A stretch of DNA of 49,406 bases from Fomitopsis serialis. Taxonomy: Eukaryota > Basidiomycota > Agaricomycetes > Polyporales > Fomitopsidaceae. Under the pieces are notes generated by a model that ran no database searches, was not told the origin of the DNA, and was given only the letters and a program-made list of their open reading frames with translations. Location of the stretch: the NCBI RefSeq assembly GCF_022376445.1, contig NW_025955253.1, positions 1 through 49,406 of the forward strand. Reading direction: 5' to 3'. Each line of letters starts with the position of its first letter. The first letter of the stretch is position 1. Position numbers and translations under genes: made by a program. Positions 20,641 through 30,990 of this stretch are shown piece by piece.

Positions 20641-20884
20641 CTTGCAGCCTATGTGCAGGGAACCATACGAGTGGTCTGAAACGACCGCTAGTATGCAGTA
20701 GGACACGGCCGCTGTCCGTGCTCGCCGGTGTAGTGTCGAGTCAACGCCCGACGAAGGTAATTAAGACAAACAGATACATCGACAAGGTGACGCCGCGTGC
20801 TTGGCGAAGAGAAGGTCGGGGCTGCGTCCGCCGTCGACTGGGAGGTCGCCCCCAAGTCGCCCGGCGCAAATCGTAGGCGGCTTG

Positions 20885-21660
20885 CTCCGAACCTAAGTAC
20901 GTCCTCTATCCCGCCGGTAAAGCAGTACGGAAGGCACCGAGCAGACTTAAAAACACCCATATTGACTTGAGACGCCGCTACAGAGCATCCTAGCACAGTG
21001 CCCACTGGTACAGGTACTGGCCAGATGAGATCAAGACCGCTTCGTATACGTAGGCGATCGACCTGACTGCAATTGTTGAGCACCTTTCTTCTTGATCTCT
21101 TCTGCATCAGCAATACTAACTTCACTTACAGTTGGCTTAACGAAGTAGGTACCGCGGATGCTCGCACATACAGGACGTCTCCACGTTGTATCGAGCGGCG
21201 GTTCAAGCTCAAGCCTTTGCGGCATCGCTATACGCATTCATGACACGGCGGGGTACTAATCTGGGGTGCTCTACATCGCCAGAGATCAACGAAGTTGCGA
21301 TGCGATCGCCCATCATATCGACTCGGCTACCAGGGATGACTGCTCTCACTACTGCAGGAGCATCGTAGTTGAGCCTACAATGACGTCGTTTCTCACTATA
21401 TATCACCGACAGTAGTGAGTCCAGGTATCATTGACCGTGAAACCTGGCGGTTTGCTCCCCTCTATAGCAGCAGGCCATTCGTATTCGACGACGAGTAAAT
21501 GTTGTACATATCCCTCAGGCTGCGTCGCAAGAAGCCTCCGTACTGCGAGCCGCCATCATCCCAATTCGAAGCACAATAACCCGACCTGATGTGATGAACG
21601 ACGCAAGATCCTGAAATTGCTGCTGTGCTCGCAAGTCGGCGCCACGGCCACGCATACCAA
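20885..21660 (+). promoter_or_regulatory. upstream region of family copy 4
   Basis: Matches the copy 3 and copy 5 promoters. TGACGTCG at 21381-21388 and ATTCGACGACGAGT at 21483-21496 are kept. The TATA box has changed to TACAAAAGG (about 21664). Confidence 0.5.
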
Positions 21661-21872
21661 TGTACAAAAGGAGAGGTGCGCCTGCCGTATCCCTCCGCTT
21701 CTCTTCTCCTTTCGAGCCCACCGAGCAGGTTGCTGGCAAGTGAGTGTTCAGCGACGGTGGTGGTTTGAATGTGCACTTACCCCTTGCACCTATCTAGCCT
21801 CGCTTTCTTTTTGACGACTCACGTCCCTTCCACCGAAATCCTTCGTAACGACCCCAGGACATTCAAGACATC

Positions 21873-23059
21873 ATGCGTTACACTGCGCTCTCCTCTGCTG
21901 TCCTTTTGGCAGTGGCCACAGCTCCCGCGCTCGCTCACCCGGTCACCACGTGAGCTCGTCGCTAGTTATTCTTGCCTCATGGCTGAGCAGGTAATGATAA
22001 TGTAGTCGCGCGACCGAGGATGCCTCCATTGTTGAGCGTAAACTCCAGAATGGGCTAGTGAAGTATGGCCACTACGACGACCTCGTCTCTCGGAACCTCG
22101 AGGCACGCTGGACCGTGGATCCTGAAGAGGAGAAGAGGCGCGCTGGGGAGGTGCTTGCGCAGAGGAGGCGGACGCAGGCCGAAGCGCGGCAGGCCCGTGC
22201 GCAGGCCCATGCGCAGTGGAAGGCCCATGAGGACACCAAGTACCGTCTTCTGTGCAACGCGCTGGCAGCACACACCCAGAATCGTCTCCAGAGCCAGGCT
22301 GGGCCGAGTCGTTCGCCTCATACGCCGCCGAACCGCAGCCGGAGCGACGAGGATGCTTCAATGATTGAGCGTGAGCTCCAAGACGGACTGGTGGAGCGCG
22401 GCTACTACGACGACCTCCTCGCTCGGGACCTCGAGGCGCGCAACAACGCTGAACCGGAAACGGCTGAGCAGCGCGCCGCGAGGGAGAGGCAGGAGAGGGA
22501 GAGTCGCGGGCATCAGGGTCAGGGCCGTGGTCACTCCGCGGGGACTTCCAACGGGCCAGTTCAGCAGCCCAGTCTTCGGCCTGGTCCGCGTCAGTCACCG
22601 TGGCGCCCGTGGGCTCACCGCCAGGCAAGTTCCCATCCCAGATCCAGGAGGAGCTTCCTGGAGGACGCCCTCGACGGCGGGCTGTTCACGTGAGCCCCTC
22701 GTTGTTCATTCTTATTATCTGATGGCTGAGCATGCAATAACAGCCGGACGATTGAGGATGCCTCCATGGTTGAGCGTGAGCTCCAAGACGGACTGGTGGA
22801 GCGCGGTGACAAATTGAAAGCGGCTAAGGGGCGTTCTCCGAAGGAAGCTGCGCTGAAGTGGCATTCGCAGGTCGTGGCGAAGGGGATGGGCATGTTGATA
22901 GAAGCCAAAAAGAAACAAGCTGAGCCTTCGCCGCCGCAAGGTGGCTCGGGGCAGAACAACGGGGCAGGGCGGGGGGCGGGAGCCCATCACCGTCGCCGGG
23001 TGTATGATTTCGACGGCGAGCTGTTCGAGCGCGGCTTCGAGATAGACGAGCTTGATTGA
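21873..23059 (+). CDS. three-module secreted protein, family copy 4
   Basis: Exons 21873-21949, 22006-22689 and 22744-23059 give 358 residues. Signal peptide MRYTALSSAVLLAVATAPAL. Module 1 (about residues 30-60) is diverged (EDASIVERKLQNGLVKYG); module 2 starts near Met145 (EDASMIERELQDGLVERG, YYDDLLARDLEAR); module 3 starts near Met262. Exon 2 holds modules 1 and 2 fused without an intron and ends 'EDALDGGLF', echoing the start of the family tail. Exon 3 ends with RRR then VYDFDGELFERGFEIDELD. Both introns are phase 2 and similar in sequence to the first intron of single-module copies, showing growth by duplication of an exon plus intron. The linker of module 1 is Arg/Ala/Gln-rich and likely helical or coiled. 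Frame intact throughout. Confidence 0.8.
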
Positions 23060-23550
23060 GTGGACGTAGCATGATCGTTGGGCTGTTACGATGTATTTCC
23101 GCCTGTTGTATGCATCGTGTGCATTGTTGCATACCACTTGTAATGCCAGCCGTAACGTGAAGACTCAGTCGTGCGTGCTTGAAAGCTTGATGATCAGTTG
23201 AGCGTTTCTCATGCATATAATATCATTATGTAGGCCAAACATCCCGAGCAGTAAAAACGGTGCATGGCCCGGTGGGAGAGGTTATGTCCATGGACTAACT
23301 GGCGGAAGGATGAGAGCGACTCTGGATGCGAATCGCTACAGACTGAAACCCATCTGTGGTTCCAGAGATCGTTACTACTAGCTTCTCTCCGACTCAGCCG
23401 ATGGCATCCATCCCGCAGACCACAGAGACCTCTCGTATGCCGTCTGGAGCCACCAATTCTACATCGCGTCGCAGCCGACCTCGTCGGAGGCCCGGCCCGA
23501 GCGGCACGAAGGGAAACACTCAGCCACAGTGACTCGGATGTAATACTATA
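23060..23550 (+). repeat. 3' flank of family copy 4
   Basis: Shares the family 3' flank (AAACATCCCGAGCAGTA, about 23236) and then a block also present after copy 6 (28.26-28.55 kb) and, inverted, after copy 8 (42.47-42.93 kb). In all three a decayed frame reads 'PLVCRLEP' (23440, 28425, 42724), so this flank once held another gene, perhaps on the opposite strand, now unrecognisable. Confidence 0.5.
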
Positions 23551-23969
23551 TGTTGCTTAGTATGCTCCGCGATCAGCGCTCAGCGCAGCGGTGTGGTGCA
23601 CACGTACCGTTAGGTTCAAGACAACGAGTGTTCTTCCGTCGTGGTCGCATACACAAGTTGTTGATTTTGTTCCGGAGCGCGGTGAGTACGTCGAACGAGT
23701 TACACACCTCGACAAACCACAGTCAACGCGCATAGTCCTTCCTAGAAAAGTACTGTTTTATGAACGAGCTAATACTACATAGCGTCCTGCGTCCCAAGTT
23801 GCGATACGCGGCCAGCTTCGACATGCTATTCAAGCAGTCCCGCACCTCTTCACGCGTCATGCACTGGCGTACATCCACCAGTATACACGTTTCCTCCGAA
23901 TAAAACCCCACGCGCAGCAAAAACACGTCCGCACAAGACAGCGTGAACCTCGTCGGTATGCTACGTACT
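23551..23969. other. no supported gene
   Basis: No convincing coding sequence or shared repeat. Frames of about 60-70 codons on both strands lack recognisable features. Confidence 0.35.
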
Positions 23970-24794
23970 CACCATCCCGCCGGTAAAGCGGTACGGAAGC
24001 CGCCGAGCGGACTTCAAAACGCCCATAGTGACCAGAGACGCCGCTATAGTGCATTCCAGCACAGTACCCACCGGTACAGGTACTGGCCATATGAGATCAA
24101 GACCGCTTCGTATACGCCGCATGCGATCGACCTGACTGCATCAGCAATAACTTCACTGCGGCCACTTCCAGTTGGCTCAACGAAGTATGTAATGCGGACG
24201 CTCGCGCATCCAGGCCGACGTCCAATCTCCAGACTGCCATAACAAGCGACGGTCCAAGTTCACGCCTTTGCAGCATTGCTATACGCAGCCGCGATACGGC
24301 GGGGTGACCTGGGTTGCTCTACACCGCCAGAGATCAACGAAGTTGCGATGCAATCGCCCATCATATCGACTCGGGTAAGTTACCAGGGATGATTCCTCTC
24401 ACTACTGCAAATGCGTCGTAATCGAGTGTACAGTGACGTCGTTCCTCATCTACATCACCAATGTTATGTGCTAATAGCGGTTAGTCCAGGTATCATTAAC
24501 CGTGAAAGCTGCTGGTCTGCTCCCCTTTGTCAGACCACTCGTACTCGACGACGAGTAAATGGTGCACATATCCCTCAGGCTGCGTCGCAAGAAGCCTCCG
24601 TACTGCGAGCCGCCATCCAATTCGAAGCACAATGGCCAGGCTGATGTGATGAACGGCGCAAGATCTTGAGATTGCTGCTGTGCTCTCAAGTCGGTGCCAC
24701 GGCCACACATGACAGCGTACAAATGATGAGGTGTGCCTGCCGTATCCCTCAGCTCCTCTTCTTCTTTCGAGCTCACCGAGTAGGTTGCCGGCAA
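23970..24794 (+). promoter_or_regulatory. upstream region of family copy 5
   Basis: Begins with CCCGCCGGTAAAGCGGTACG as in copy 4. TGACGTCG at 24434-24441 and ACTCGACGACGAGT at 24543-24556 are intact. No good TATA box: the position is occupied by GTACAAATGATGAGG (about 24718). Confidence 0.5.
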
Positions 24795-24929
24795 GTGAGT
24801 GTTCAGCGACGGCGGTAGGTTGAATGTTGCACTTACCCCTTGCACCCCTATAGCCTCGCTCTCTTTTCTGACGACTCACGTCCCTTCCACCGAAACTCTT
24901 CGTAACGACCCCAGTGCATTCAAGACATC

Positions 24930-26186
24930 ATGCGTTACTCTACGCTCGCCTCTGCCGTTCTTTTGGCAGTGACCACAGCTCCCGCGCTCGCTCACCCGGT
25001 CACCACGTGAGCTCGTCGCTGGTTATTCTTGGCTCATAGCTGAGCAGGTAATGATACTGTAGTCGCGCGACCGAGGATGCCTCCATTGTTGAGCGTAAAC
25101 TCCAGAATGGGCTGGTGAAGTATGGCTACTACGACAACCTCCTCTCTCGGGACCTCGAGGCGCGCAAGAACACTGAACCGAAAACGGCTGAGCAGCGCGC
25201 CGCGAAGGAGAGGCAGGCGGCGGAGGGGCGCAGGCATCTGGGTCACGGCCAGGGTCACTCCGCGGGTACTTCCAACGGGGCAGCTCAGCCCTCCGGGTCT
25301 CAGTCTGGTCCACGTCGCTCGTGGCCGAACGGCCCGACACCTATCACATCCTTGCGGAAGTCCCGTGAGGACGCGTTCGACGGCGAGCTGTTCTCGTGAG
25401 CCCCTTTGCCCTTGCTATTCATCCTTATGATCTGATGGCTGAGCATGCAATAACAGTCGGACGACCGAGGATGCTTCCATGGTTGAGCGTGAGCTCCAAG
25501 AAGGACTGGTGGAACGCGGCCACTACGACGAACTCGAGGCGCGCAGAACCGCCGATCCGGAAACGAAAGAGGAGCGCGCCGCGAGGGAGAGACAGGAGAT
25601 GGAGGGGCGCAGGCGTCTACGTCAGGGCCTGGGTCACTCCGCGGGGACTTCTAACGGGGCAACTCAGCACTCCGGGCCTCAGTCGCAGGCTTCGCCGAGT
25701 CGCCCGCGGCCGAACGGCCCGAGACCCCATCCTGCATCCTGGAGTAGCCCCCGGGAGGACGCTCTCGACGGCGACCTGTTTACGTAAGCCCCTCGCTATT
25801 CATTCTAAATATCTGATGGCTGAGCATATAATAACAGCCGGGCAACTGAGGATGCCTCCATGGTTGAGCGTGAGCTTCAAGAAGGACTGGCGGAGCGCGG
25901 CTCCCTCCTCTCTCGGGACCTCGCGCCGGCGGGCTCTGGACGCGTCGCGGCTCAGGAGCAAGCCGAGAGGCAGCGTGCGCAAAATATACGGGCGGCGCAG
26001 GTGAGAGCCAGCCTTCGGCAGGTCCAGGATCGTCAGCGGAACAAGGCTGGGCGGAGTCGTCCGCCTCCTCAGCAGCCGAACAGTGGTTCGGGGCACAACG
26101 GCGGCGCCGGGTGGGGGCAGGAGCCCATCACCGTCGCCGGGAGTATGACCTCGACGGCGAGCTGTTCGAGCGCGGCTTCGAGATAG
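24930..26186 (+). CDS. three-module secreted protein with frameshifted tail, family copy 5
   Basis: Exons 24930-25006, 25063-25395, 25457-25783 and 25838-26186 give 361 residues. Signal peptide MRYSTLASAVLLAVTTAPAL. Module 1 is diverged (EDASIVERKLQNGLVKYG, YYDNLLSRDLEAR) and nearly matches module 1 of copy 4. Modules 2 (Met145) and 3 (Met254) are closer to consensus. Exons 2 and 3 end in 'DAFDGELF' and 'EDALDGDLF'. All three coding introns are phase 2. In exon 4 a one-base loss in the Gly-rich run near 26110 shifts the frame, so the DNA for the conserved tail is still present (26120-26200) but is read as 'ITVAGSMTSTASCSS' and ends at 26186. The protein therefore lacks the RRR site and the tail. 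Either a degenerate copy or one with a new C-terminus. Confidence 0.75.
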
Positions 26187-26290
26187 ACGGGCTTGACTGA
26201 GGCGATGTAGCATGGTCGTGGGGCGTTACGATGTATTCCCGCCTGTTGTACGCATGCGTACCCCTTGTAAAGCCAACCGTAACGTGAAGG

Positions 26291-26640
26291 CGCGGTCCTA
26301 ACGTCGGCTTGAGCCTCCTGCCACCCGTCTTCCTCGGTTGCGTATACAAGACCCCCGTCGGCGACGACCTGTTCGCGAGCCTCCTCGGAAAGGCACACCA
26401 TAGCCCTCAGGTCGACGGTACTGAAGCAAGTGCGACGCCGAATATACCAGCGAGGCGGGGCGATGAGCTAGCACAGGCGAAGAACAGTATGGCCCAGCTT
26501 GTTACTAGACTCCCTCAGCTGACTCTCCCCGTTCCCAGTGCTCAGTGAACCCGTCCGAGTCCATTCCGAAGATGGTCGCCGAAGCCGTTGAGGATACTGT
26601 AGCCCTAACGGTCTCTTCTCCGCACGTAAGATCACATATC
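26291..26640 (+). pseudogene. DUF6535-type membrane protein relic (plus copy)
   Basis: From about 26309 the plus strand reads 'LSLLPPVFLGCVYKTPVGDD' followed by a frame to a stop at 26548. This matches the end of the last membrane segment and the conserved Cys-x-Tyr-Lys-x-Pro motif of DUF6535 proteins of agaricomycetes; the earlier membrane segments are missing. The join to the 3' flank of copy 5 is abrupt (family flank stops near CCGTAACGTGAAGG, about 26289). The other copy, at 46.1-46.9 kb on the minus strand, keeps more of the gene. Both sit directly upstream of a family promoter. Confidence 0.65.
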
Positions 26641-27308
26641 GTCATACATACCAGGTATTCGGCTCATGCAACTGTGGACCCTGGTTTTTTCTGATCTCTT
26701 CTGTATCGGCAGTACCTTCGCTTGCAACTCACTCCACACGGTTTTGGGGATGTTCGCACATTTAGGGCGTCACCAGACCACTTGCGTGGAGACTGCACTT
26801 GCATCGAGCGACGGTTCAAGCCTTTTGCGGCCCATCGTTATATCCAGTCGTGATGCGGTGGCTATACGCTGCTATACGGTGGGTGATCGACATCGCCACA
26901 GATCAATGAAGTCAAATATTACTACTGCGATGCAATCTCCCATCATACAGGATGCGTTCGGCTACATTCTACGCAAATTACTAGCGCCGTGTAAGGATCT
27001 CGATATGAGACTATGCACTTGGCTACCGTGGATGACAGAATGCTCTCCCTGCTCAAAGAGCATCGCAGGTGAGCATATAGTGACGTTCCTCAGTGTTTGA
27101 ACCCTGCCAGCCTACTCCCCTAGACCTGCAGCAGCAGGCCACTCATACCGACGACGCATGAATGGTGCACATGCACCAGGCGGTGTCCCAAGGAGCCTCC
27201 GTACCGGGACCGCCACCACGCGACGATCTGTCAAGCCTGTCAAGCCTGTCAAGCACAGTCATGCGGCGAACGGCGATATTCTGGATCCCGAGTCCCTGGA
27301 TGCCAGCG
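26641..27308 (+). promoter_or_regulatory. upstream region of family copy 6
   Basis: A diverged family promoter. The CRE-like site is TGACGTTC at 27081-27088 and the ACTCG palindrome is lost. A new tandem triplication CTGTCAAGC x3 (about 27227-27253) sits where other copies have a single CTATCAAGC. Confidence 0.5.
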
Positions 27309-27317
27309 TATAAAAGG
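27309..27317 (+). promoter_or_regulatory. TATA box of family copy 6
   Basis: TATAAAAGG in the family position, 210 nt upstream of the start codon, followed by the leader intron 27383-27445. Confidence 0.65.
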
Positions 27318-27518
27318 TGAGGGTTGCCTGCCGTATCCCTCAGCTCATCTTCTTTCGAGCCCACCGAGTAGGTTGCCGGCAGGTGAGTGTTCAGCGACGG
27401 TGATAATCTGAACGTCGCTTTTACATAATTCTTGCATCCCTCTAGCCTTGCTCTCTTTGACGACTCACGTTCCCTCCACCGAAGTCCTTCGTAACGACCC
27501 CAGTGCATCCAAGACACC

Positions 27519-28055
27519 ATGCGTTACTCTACGCTCGTATCTGCCATTTTTTTCGCGGCGACAGCAGCTCCCGCACTCGCTCTTCCCTTCGCAGTGTGAG
27601 TCCCTCGCTATCCGTTTTCATCTCGTGGCTGAGCGTGCCGTGTCAGTCGCTCGGGTGGGGATGCCTCCATTGCTGAGCGCGGCTACTACGATGACCTCGT
27701 CTCTCGGGCCCCTCCCAAGCCGCAACCCGCGAGGGTGTCTCAGTTGAAGAAGGAGGACCAGCAGATAAGGACGGGGGCGGGTGAGGGCAACGCTCTTCGT
27801 CCGGGCCAGTCCGCGGGCAGGGGAACTCAGCACTCCGGCGGGCATGGGCCTCATGCGTCTCGACCACAACGCCCCCGGAGCGACGACTACGATCTAGTCG
27901 AGCGTGACCTGGAGGCACGCAACGAGCCGTGGGCGCCCCGGAGCGACTATGAGTGGTTTGCGCGGGGGTACGACCTCGACGGCGAGCTGTTCGAGCGCGA
28001 CTTCGAGGCAGACGAGCTGTTTGAGCGCGGCTTCGATGCTGATGAGCTTGATTGA
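27519..28055 (+). CDS. modular secreted protein, divergent family copy 6
   Basis: Exons 27519-27595 and 27647-28055 give 161 residues. Signal peptide MRYSTLVSAIFFAATAAPAL. The module is shortened: 'GGDASIAERGYYDDLVSR' lacks the central ELQDGL part. The linker contains a second DLEAR-type block ('DDYDLVERDLEAR'). The tail is partly duplicated: 'YDLDGELFERDFEADEL' then 'FERGFDADELD'. The RRR site is absent, the nearest basic residues being Arg before GYDLDG. This is the most diverged intact copy and shows that the tail itself can expand by internal duplication. It has a good TATA box and intact splice sites. Its 3' side runs into the duplicated block with the thioredoxin-like gene. Confidence 0.8.
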
Positions 28056-28260
28056 GCGGACGTAGCATGATCGTGGGGCTGTTATGATGTATTTCCCTCT
28101 GTTGTACGCATCGTGTTCATTGTTGCGTGCCACTTATATTTAATGTCAACCGTAACGTGAAGACTCAGTCGTACGCGCTTGGGAATCTAGTGATCGGTCG
28201 AACTTTGCTCATGCATATAACGTCGTTGACTATGCAGGCCGAACATCCCGAGCAGTGGCC
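28056..28260 (+). repeat. 3' flank of family copy 6
   Basis: Family 3' flank with GTAGCATGATCGTGGGGCTG and GAACATCCCGAGCAGTGG. The inverted equivalent lies at about 42905-43100 beside copy 8. Confidence 0.5.
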
Positions 28261-29030
28261 GTACATGGCCCGAAGAGGGCGGTTGGGTGATTGGAACCGA
28301 CGGAAAGATGGGAACGATTCTGGATGCCAGTGGCTACAGACTGCGACGCGTCTGTGGTATTAGACATCGTTACTACTAGCTTCTCTCCGATTCAGCAAAT
28401 GACACCCATCTCGCAGACCGGATGCCTCTCGTATGCCGTCTGGAGCCCATTGATTCCACACGGCGTCGACGGCGTTTCCTTGCTGGTTTCCTCTCGGGCA
28501 ATTTGAAGGGCGCAGCCGGCCTCGTCGGAGGTTTGAGCGCTCTTGTAGTCCTCCACTGGACGCAGGTAAGTGCTGTTCTACCACCTGCCGCAACGCGGAT
28601 GCGACGGGGAGCCCGGAGAATCCTGAGACGTGCGAGACATTGATGCGATACAGGATCTCCGTGATCTGCCTGCCAGTGTATGCTTTGATGCGGCCCGGCC
28701 ACAACGTTCCACCACGCCTGCCCCGGAAATAGCTCTCTGAACACGCGTTCCCCGCAGAGAATAAGTATTCGCTGCTGCCGGGTACCATCTGATATTAGTA
28801 CCTTTGGCCACGGTATTGCCGACATACTCACCGCGGAAGACTCGGTCGTATAGCACAGAGTGAGCGAAGCCTTGTGAAGTCCGATACAGTACAAATGGTT
28901 TGACGCACTTCGCAAGTGTCTTGGGTCAAGCCTCGACGATATGAGCGACCGCCAGCGCGATCTACCCATAATCGCCGCTGCTCACCACTCGTACGCCACC
29001 TTCCCCGACCCTTGTGCTGCAATAGGAAGT
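28261..29030 (-). pseudogene. decayed conserved flank, unrecognised gene remnant
   Basis: The segment matches 42.40-42.93 kb (inverted) and its left part also matches 23.26-23.55 kb. On the minus strand several open but mutually shifted frames (for example 'ITEILYRINVSHVSGFSGLP' around 28640-28680) line up with frames in the inverted copy ('KAYSQNTEYLYHIVWDV'), which indicates a former gene now full of indels. No domain is recognised. No intact start-to-stop structure can be drawn. Confidence 0.35.
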
Positions 29031-29272
29031 GCTCCATTGATAGCCTATACCCTCTAGCAGACGACTAGCAGGCCCGGGCATGAACCTGTGTGACGGTGAA
29101 GCGCGACGGGACGGTGAGTTCGGAGGCGGACCAACCCATAAATATCGGACCTGTGCCCGCAGTCAAAGTCCCCATTCACTTCTTCCGCCCGTTTCCGTCT
29201 GCTGGACAGACGCTTTCGAGTTCTCGCGTCGTTGACCGGCAGCGCCCACCTTTCGAACCTGTTTCCCCCGCC

Positions 29273-29834
29273 ATGCGTTTCGCCTCCCTTACTGTCGCAG
29301 CAGCAGCGCTCCTAGCCGCGCTTTCCGCGACTGCCAGCGCGTCGGACGTAATGAGCCTAAACTCGCAGAGCTTCAACGCAGCAGCGAAGCGCGAGCCCCT
29401 CATGCTGGTCAGGTTCGTCTCCTCATGGTAAGCACGACGCAGTCCCAGACCATCACGACCCTGACTCGACCCGCCCGCGCACGCAGGTGCGCCCACTGCA
29501 TCGAGCTGGTCCCCGCCTTCGACAAGGCCGCGGCGTCGCTGAAGGGCGTCGCGCAGCTCGCCACGGTCGACTGTTCCGACCACACGCAGTTCGAGTTCTG
29601 CAGGACCATCGGCGTGATGTCGTTCCCGTGAGTACTAGCTCCAGCCCATCGAGCGTCGTGCTCTGTGGCAGTATTGACGGCCTGGGATCGTCCGCTAGGA
29701 CGCTGCGGGTGTACCGCCATGGCGCGTTCGCCGCGTACCCGGGCCCCTTGACCGCGGACGGGATCGTGTCCGCGCTGAAGGCGTCCGCGCCCAGGTATGT
29801 CTGCACCGTGTCTCAGCTTTTCCGCGCGCATTGA
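29273..29834 (+). CDS. secreted thioredoxin-fold / PDI-like protein, CAHC active site
   Basis: Exons 29273-29427, 29487-29627 and 29699 onward. Residues 1-23 form a signal peptide (MRFASLTVAAAALLAALSAT). The mature part is a single thioredoxin domain: 'LVRFVSSW' strand, active site W-CAHC at residues 52-56, 'ATVDCSD' strand, and the cis-proline in SFPTLRVY at residue 99, then YPGPLTADGIVSALK as the last helix. This order is that of a PDI a-domain, where CGHC is usual; the Gly to Ala change is mild. Canonical PDIs have four domains and an ER retention tail, absent here. The 3' end is uncertain: reading through exon 3 stops at 29834 (143 residues), while splicing a 58-nt intron (29795-29852) extends to a stop at 29985. 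Likely role is dithiol-disulfide exchange in the secretory path. Confidence 0.75.
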
Positions 29835-29852
29835 TGTCGTCGTGTCCTCTAG

Positions 29853-30110
29853 GCATCGTCGTGCGCCACAGCTTCGGAGTGCGAGGTCGGACCGCCCCTC
29901 GACTGGGCGGAGGTCCTACCCGGTGCGTACCTACGGACGGGCACTGGCATCCAGGGACCCCGACGTTTGGCCGCCTATGCGCTGAGCGAGCGGGACAGAC
30001 ATGCAGAGACCGCTCCGAGTCTGTGGTACTATCGCCCGAGCTACTTCAGACCCGGGCCGGCGAGGTGTCAGTATACGATATGGACGAATACATATGCTAG
30101 TGCCCACCTG
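29853..30110 (+). pseudogene. conserved ORF downstream of the PDI-like gene, unrecognised
   Basis: Frame coding 'DWAEVLPGAYLR', 'RRLAAYALSE' and 'LWYYRPSYFRPG'. The inverted copy at 41674-41862 keeps a cleaner version (AAYALSEDRYYAVAALWYYR). It could be the original last exon of the PDI-like gene or a separate gene fragment; the frame here shows several small indels relative to the other copy. Confidence 0.35.
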
Positions 30111-30990
30111 TACATCCATGATCTGCTGGGGCCTCCGGATTCGGGCGGATGCTTCGGTAGGCGACGCAATTCGGAGCGGGTGTTTAGCGGCGTAGGCCGT
30201 GCGGGCGAGCCTACTAAGCCTCGCTGCCTCGCTGCCTCGAGGTCTTCGAGTTGGACACTAGATCATTTGTCTCAGCACGCTCTTCGATGCACTCCTGTGC
30301 TGGTGGGATGCCCGATACACAACCAGCTGATGCATGCCAGTGCACTCCCACAGATCTCAGCTCGCCCGTGTCTTGGACTGCGCAGCCGTCTCGACTCTCA
30401 CCCTTCGGCCAACGACGAATTCGAACGGGTCCCCTCAAGTCCTGTTCTGTCTCTGCCACGCTCCTTCGACGGCCTGGGGCTAGAGAGGGATCTGTACCCG
30501 GAAGACGGCTCTGCATCATGCGACGGGAAGACACAGCGTGACGACGGACGAGGTGCAGCTGAAGCCTGGCGTCAGAGGTCGCCTGGACGTGCTGACTAGC
30601 AGCAGGGTGAGTGTATTGGGCGGCCGTGGCGTACGAGATAAGAAGGACTCGAGTGGTCGAGCAGCGACACCGGAGTGAGGATGTTTTCTGGGCGACTCGG
30701 CGGGCAATCCGGTGGAAGGGAATATGGACGCCGGGTTCTGTATCGACAGCTGGGATGGTTCGCTGCCTCGACTGGACGACAGACTGTAGGCGGGAGATCG
30801 GACATGGCACGCGACCAGGATGAGGTCGTGAGCGGGGGGGCGCAGGTAGCGAGAGGCCGTGACCAGCCGTAACCCTGACTGCGTTCTTCGCAGGCGCGAA
30901 CAACTTCTGCTCGATTGGACGGAGCCACCCGATGCTCGATGCTCCCAAACACGCATCGTTCATCCCGTCGTCATCCAAACGCGTCAAGCT
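30111..30990. other. no supported gene
   Basis: A long open minus-strand frame (to 31203) covers this stretch but has a basic, low-information composition and runs into dispersed repeat sequence, so it is not called. No domain recognised on either strand. Confidence 0.4.

Noticed and set aside
21966..22628. 220-codon minus-strand frame opposite family copy 4
   Set aside because: It is the antisense shadow of exon 2 of copy 4; equivalent antisense frames appear opposite other copies because of codon bias.
11606..28055. Family as basidiomycete mating pheromone precursors
   Set aside because: Products end in ...DELD with no C-terminal CaaX motif and have a classical signal peptide, unlike prenylated pheromone precursors.
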